A DNA stretch of 64,000 nucleotides from Bacteroidota bacterium (GTDB lineage Bacteria > Bacteroidota > Bacteroidia > Chitinophagales > Saprospiraceae), in contig CAUJDW010000103.1 in NCBI GenBank assembly GCA_963169455.1, positions 179,961 through 243,960 on the forward strand, read 5' to 3'. How positions within the stretch are numbered: position 1 is the stretch's first letter; each line of letters starts with the position of its first letter. Under the pieces are notes generated by a model. That model had not been told where the DNA came from. It did no database searches and saw only the letters and a program-made list of their open reading frames with translations. Positions 60,801 to 64,000 of the stretch are shown in pieces. The position numbers and the translations under genes are program-made.

Positions 60801-63491
60801 TTACCGCGCCATATTATAACGGAAACTATATTGCCCCGAGCCTACTTCAACCACCACCTCCCCTCCATCCTGCCGGGCGCCGGCGTAGCCGCTTAAGTCC
60901 GCCACCCTTGCATTGGGCAGGCGAATGGCAGCGGTGGTATTGCAGGGGATATCCACCTCCAGGCTGAAGGCTGGGCCTTCCATTTTCCAGGCGGAAGCCA
61001 CCGGGCCGTACATCGTCTCAAGAGCGGCTTTGGCGTAGGAAAGGCGTTCATCCGGTTGTGGTTGTATGAGGATGTGCTTGTAGCCAGCTTCTCCGATATC
61101 GATACCGGCCACAACACTGTACATCCAATGCCCGATGGCGCCATAGGCATAGTGGTTAAAAGAATTCATGCCCACATCCTGGAAAGTGCTGTCCGGCTTG
61201 ATGCCATCCCAGCGCTCCCAGATGGTGGTGGCGCCCCGCTCTATGGGGTAGAGCCAGGAAGGGTAGGACTCCTGGAAAAGCAAATCATAGGCCGTGCCCA
61301 ACTGCTGGTTCTGGCTGAGGGCAAAGCAGATGTACGGCGTGCCCAGGAAGCCCGTGGAGATGTGGTTCCCCCGCCGGCGCACGTCCGCTACCAGCCGTTC
61401 GGCAGCTTGTGCGCGCTGATCCTCGGGCAGCAGGCCGAAGTGCAGGGCGATGGAGTAGGCCGTTTGGGTGTTGGGGCTGAGCCGGCCTGATTCGGTCAGG
61501 AACTCCTTTTGAAAGGCCTGCCGGATGTTCTCCCAAAGTTCGGCGTACATCTTTTCGTCCTCTTTTTTGCCCAGCACCGCCGCCGTTTTCCGCAGGATGT
61601 CCGTGGAATAAGCAAAGAAAGCCGTGCAGAGAAAATCCTTGTCGGTTACTGCCGACTGCCCGTCGGATGCCGGAGAATTGTAGGACAGCCAGTCGCCCCA
61701 GTGCCATTCGCGGGCCCGCCAGACGTAATTCTCCGCCCTGCCGCGCATGTATTCCACCCAGGCCTGCATGCTGGGGTACTGCGTTTCGAGCATGCCGCGG
61801 TCGCCGTAAGCCTGGTACATTTCCCAGGGAATTATGGCGGCTGCGTCGGCCCAGCCGGTGCAGCCGCCTTCCCGGGGCCTCAGTACGTGAGGGATGACGT
61901 GCGGCACCATTCCATCTTCGAACTGGTCGGCAGCCAGGTCGGCCAGCCATTTGCGGAAGAAGGGAGCCACCTGGTAATTGAAGGCCGCCGTGGAAGCGAA
62001 TACCTGGGCGTCGCCGGTCCAGCCCAGGCGCTCGTCGCGCTGCGGGCAGTCGGTGGGCACGTCCAGGAAGTTGCCTTTCTGGCCCCATCGGATGTTGTGC
62101 TGCAACTGGTTGATGCGGGCGTCGGAACATTCGAATGTACCGGTTTCCTCCATCTCCGAATGGATGACAATGCCGGTGATATCGGCCAGCCCCCAGCCCT
62201 TTAGCCCACTGATAGCCACGTAGCGGAAGCCCATAAAAGTGAAGCGGGGCTCGAATACCACTTCCTTGTCGTCTTTAAAAGTATATTCGATGCGCTGAGC
62301 GGCGGCGCGCAGGTTGTCGGTGTAGAAATTGCCGTTTTTATCCAGCACCTCTGCATGCCGGATGCGGACGGTTTGGCCCCGCTGCCCCTTCATCTTCAGG
62401 CGCAGCCAGCCGACCATGTTCTGGCCCAGGTCAACTACGGTATCGCCCTGAGGGGTATACAGGAGCTGTATGGGCTTGATTTCTTCAATGGCTCGTACGG
62501 GCAGGCCCATCTGTGCCACCAGCTTTTGCTTGTCGTGGCCTGCCGTGCGGACGCCGGCCCAGCCGCTGTCGTCAAAGGAAGAGCGCGCCCAGCCTTCCAT
62601 TTCCCGTCGGGCGTCATACACCTCGCCATTGTAGATTTCCGAGCTCAGGATGGGGCCGTGAGCCGTTTTCCAGCTGCCGTCTGTTGTAATCACTTCTTTG
62701 GTTCCATCGGCGTATTGCACTTCCAGTTGCAACAGCAGGGCCAGGCGGGTTCCGTAGTGGTTGCGGTTGTCGCCCCAGGCCAGCACGCCCCGGTACCAGC
62801 CATCGCCGAGGGCGGCCCCGATGGCGTTGGCGCCTTGCTGCAGCAGGCCGGTGACGTCGTACACCTGATACTGCAGGCGCTCGTTGTAGCTCGTCCAGCC
62901 GGGGGTGAACAGCCAGTCGCCCACTCTTTTCCCATTGATGAATGCTTCATAAAGGCCGTGGCTGGTGACGTAGGCCCGGGCGGAAACGGGTTGGCCTTTC
63001 AGTTGGAAGCCCTTTCGGAAATACTGCGCCGGGTTGCTGCGGGTGGTGTCATCCGGCAGTTCCGCTTCGATCCATTGGGCCGTCCAATCGGAGGGCTTGA
63101 GCAGCCCCATTTCCCAGGAGTTGGTTTCGCTCCAGGGGGATTCCCCGCCCTGGTTGGTCCAAACCTTCACGCGCCAGTACAGGCGTTGGCGGGCCGAAAG
63201 GGCCGGCCCCTCGTAAGCCAGGAGAATGGATTGGCCGGAGGATACTTTTCCGGAGTCCCAGATCAGCTTTCTGCCCTTTTCGAGTGCTTTGGGTGTTTCT
63301 GCAACCTGTATCTGGTAGGCGGTTTGCAGTACATTCTTTTTGTCGGAATGGATAATCCAGCTCAGCTTTGGTTTAGAGGCGTCGATGCCCACGGGGTTTT
63401 GGAAATACTCGCAGCGGAGGTTTTTTACTTCCTGCCCAAAGAGGGTAACGCAAGCGGTTAAAAAGAGGGATAGGAGGGTGGGATATTTCAT
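60801..63491 (-). CDS. GH78 alpha-L-rhamnosidase
   Basis: A secreted 896-residue glycoside hydrolase that would release L-rhamnose from plant or algal glycans. Signal peptide MKYPTLLSLFLTACVTLFGQ. The N-terminal Ig-like and beta-jelly-roll domains (LSWIIHSDKKNVLQTAYQIQ, TSHGLYEAFINGKRVGDWLF) precede an (alpha/alpha)6 catalytic barrel with DCPQRDERLGWTGDAQVF, WADAAAIIPWEMYQAYGDRG and GATTIWERWDGI; the general acid glutamate is expected in the first of these and the base in WERWD. The C-terminal beta-domain reads VDIPCNTTAAIRLPNARV. It has no T9SS tail and may be periplasmic. Its ATG overlaps the stop of the AbiEii fragment (ATGA). Confidence 0.9.
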   Translation of the reverse strand: MKYPTLLSLFLTACVTLFGQEVKNLRCEYFQNPVGIDASKPKLSWIIHSDKKNVLQTAYQIQVAETPKALEKGRKLIWDSGKVSSGQSILLAYEGPALSARQRLYWRVKVWTNQGGESPWSETNSWEMGLLKPSDWTAQWIEAELPDDTTRSNPAQYFRKGFQLKGQPVSARAYVTSHGLYEAFINGKRVGDWLFTPGWTSYNERLQYQVYDVTGLLQQGANAIGAALGDGWYRGVLAWGDNRNHYGTRLALLLQLEVQYADGTKEVITTDGSWKTAHGPILSSEIYNGEVYDARREMEGWARSSFDDSGWAGVRTAGHDKQKLVAQMGLPVRAIEEIKPIQLLYTPQGDTVVDLGQNMVGWLRLKMKGQRGQTVRIRHAEVLDKNGNFYTDNLRAAAQRIEYTFKDDKEVVFEPRFTFMGFRYVAISGLKGWGLADITGIVIHSEMEETGTFECSDARINQLQHNIRWGQKGNFLDVPTDCPQRDERLGWTGDAQVFASTAAFNYQVAPFFRKWLADLAADQFEDGMVPHVIPHVLRPREGGCTGWADAAAIIPWEMYQAYGDRGMLETQYPSMQAWVEYMRGRAENYVWRAREWHWGDWLSYNSPASDGQSAVTDKDFLCTAFFAYSTDILRKTAAVLGKKEDEKMYAELWENIRQAFQKEFLTESGRLSPNTQTAYSIALHFGLLPEDQRAQAAERLVADVRRRGNHISTGFLGTPYICFALSQNQQLGTAYDLLFQESYPSWLYPIERGATTIWERWDGIKPDSTFQDVGMNSFNHYAYGAIGHWMYSVVAGIDIGEAGYKHILIQPQPDERLSYAKAALETMYGPVASAWKMEGPAFSLEVDIPCNTTAAIRLPNARVADLSGYAGARQDGGEVVVEVGSGQYSFRYNMAR

Positions 63492-63769
63492 TGTCGATAG
63501 CCTTTTGCTGTGAATTTAGCTTCTTTTGGGATTATCGTAAAGGAATAGTGGACAAAGGCGCTATTTCGATTTTCTGGCGATGAGGGGGCGCAATGGTCGA
63601 AAGTTTTTTGTGAAAACAAGTCTAAGTCAACCGATAGGCGGTGGCCAATTTGCAAAGCGAGGGCAGTTCCCCCAACCAGGAAAAAATCAGTTAGGGCCGG
63701 ATCAGCTTGCAATTGAAGTAAAAGTTCAAAAGTTTCAGGAAGGATTACTGCTTCGTCGTGGTAGATCAT
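63488..63769 (-). pseudogene. Truncated AbiEii-type nucleotidyltransferase toxin fragment
   Basis: A 93-residue product with the N-terminal core of the AbiEii/type IV toxin family: FFLVGGTALALQIGHRLSVD, then LDLFSQKTFD. This covers the GG(T/S)-type nucleotide site and the paired aspartates. After residue about 57 the sequence (HCAPSSPENRNSAFVHYS) no longer matches the family, and full-length proteins are about 200-300 residues, so this is probably a truncated or frameshifted remnant. Its stop overlaps the rhamnosidase start as ATGA, so translation of the two is coupled. No AbiEi antitoxin gene is seen upstream within the window. Confidence 0.6.
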
Positions 63770-63891
63770 ATACTAGAGGTGAATTGAGATATAGGCGAGC
63801 AAAATTTTTGTGTTTGGTATCCAGCCTTGTACTTTTCTCTACAACTTTTGTACCTATTTAGGAGGGCCACCTGCCCGTATTCATTCCAGGC

Positions 63892-64000
63892 GTCAGGGGG
63901 TGGCTGATCGGTAGCCCATCAGGGTGAGCCACCCCCTGACTGGGCATAGCCGCTGTTTCGCTTCCTTGCCCATCAGGGTGAGCCACCCCCTGACTGGGCA
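63892..64000. repeat. Tandem palindromic repeats at the window edge
   Basis: A 33-base unit (GCCCATCAGGGTGAGCC to CCCTGACTGGGCA) occurs at 63914-63946 and 63968-64000 with a 21-base spacer. Each unit has its own dyad (GCCCA/TGGGC and CAGGG/CCCTG). Just before them, TCAGGGGGTGGCT at 63892-63904 is the complement of AGCCACCCCCTGA inside each unit. This suggests a REP-type cluster; a CRISPR array cannot be excluded because the window ends here. Confidence 0.7.

Noticed and set aside
63580..63861. 93-residue plus-strand frame opposite the AbiEii fragment
   Set aside because: Antisense to a recognisable toxin core and without features of its own.
1..64000. tRNA or rRNA genes
   Set aside because: Scanning the larger intergenic gaps by eye gave no cloverleaf-compatible T-loop/acceptor pair; short genes could still be missed without a dedicated program.

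Overview
The window comes from a G+C-rich member of the Bacteroidota, most likely of the Saprospiria type. This rests on eight secreted proteins ending in type IX secretion (T9SS) C-terminal signals, on gene starts without Shine-Dalgarno sequences, and on several upstream -7 boxes of the Bacteroidota form TAnnTTTG. Species cannot be named from the sequence alone. Coding density is high. Strong third-position G+C bias produces many long spurious antisense frames.

Layout. 1-7.6 kb: dCTP deaminase, a large secreted delta-60-repeat/dockerin protein, and an AddA/RecB-like helicase. 7.7-21 kb: three T9SS cargo genes and a fourth that is the tandem copy of the third; the last two are metzincin proteases of about 1,215 residues. 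21.6-26.4 kb: an M64-like metallopeptidase, small exported proteins, a SPOR-domain protein and a lipoprotein. 26.5-32.8 kb: a GCS2-CBS fusion protein, a NatA/NatB-type ABC exporter, a lipid-kinase-like protein and a coiled-coil exported protein. 33-39.8 kb: a compact replication, RNA-modification and repair block of dnaB (with a full intein), an RluB-type pseudouridine synthase, a DinB-like protein and ligA. It is punctuated by two copies of a REP-like palindrome with tandem half-repeats. 39.8-47.8 kb: an M1 peptidase, mscL, a DUF3667-type membrane protein, aconitase, a small unknown protein and proB. 47.8-50.7 kb: a pair of overlapping ATPase genes behind twin palindromes. 50.8-60.5 kb: T9SS cargo, an alpha-helical repeat protein, a Rieske oxygenase, a type-B-sorted SprB-like protein and a GMC oxidoreductase with its small Tat-exported subunit. 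60.5-64 kb: a deleted Uma2 nuclease remnant, a GH78 alpha-L-rhamnosidase, an AbiEii toxin fragment coupled to it, and tandem palindromic repeats at the window edge.

Most genes are housekeeping or secretion and surface functions. The accessory signals are the dnaB intein with a LAGLIDADG domain, REP elements that have entered or flank coding sequence, the paired ATPase module, and the decayed Uma2 and AbiEii genes. No tRNA, rRNA, confirmed CRISPR array or intact insertion sequence was seen. All calls come from reading the sequence; no database search was run.
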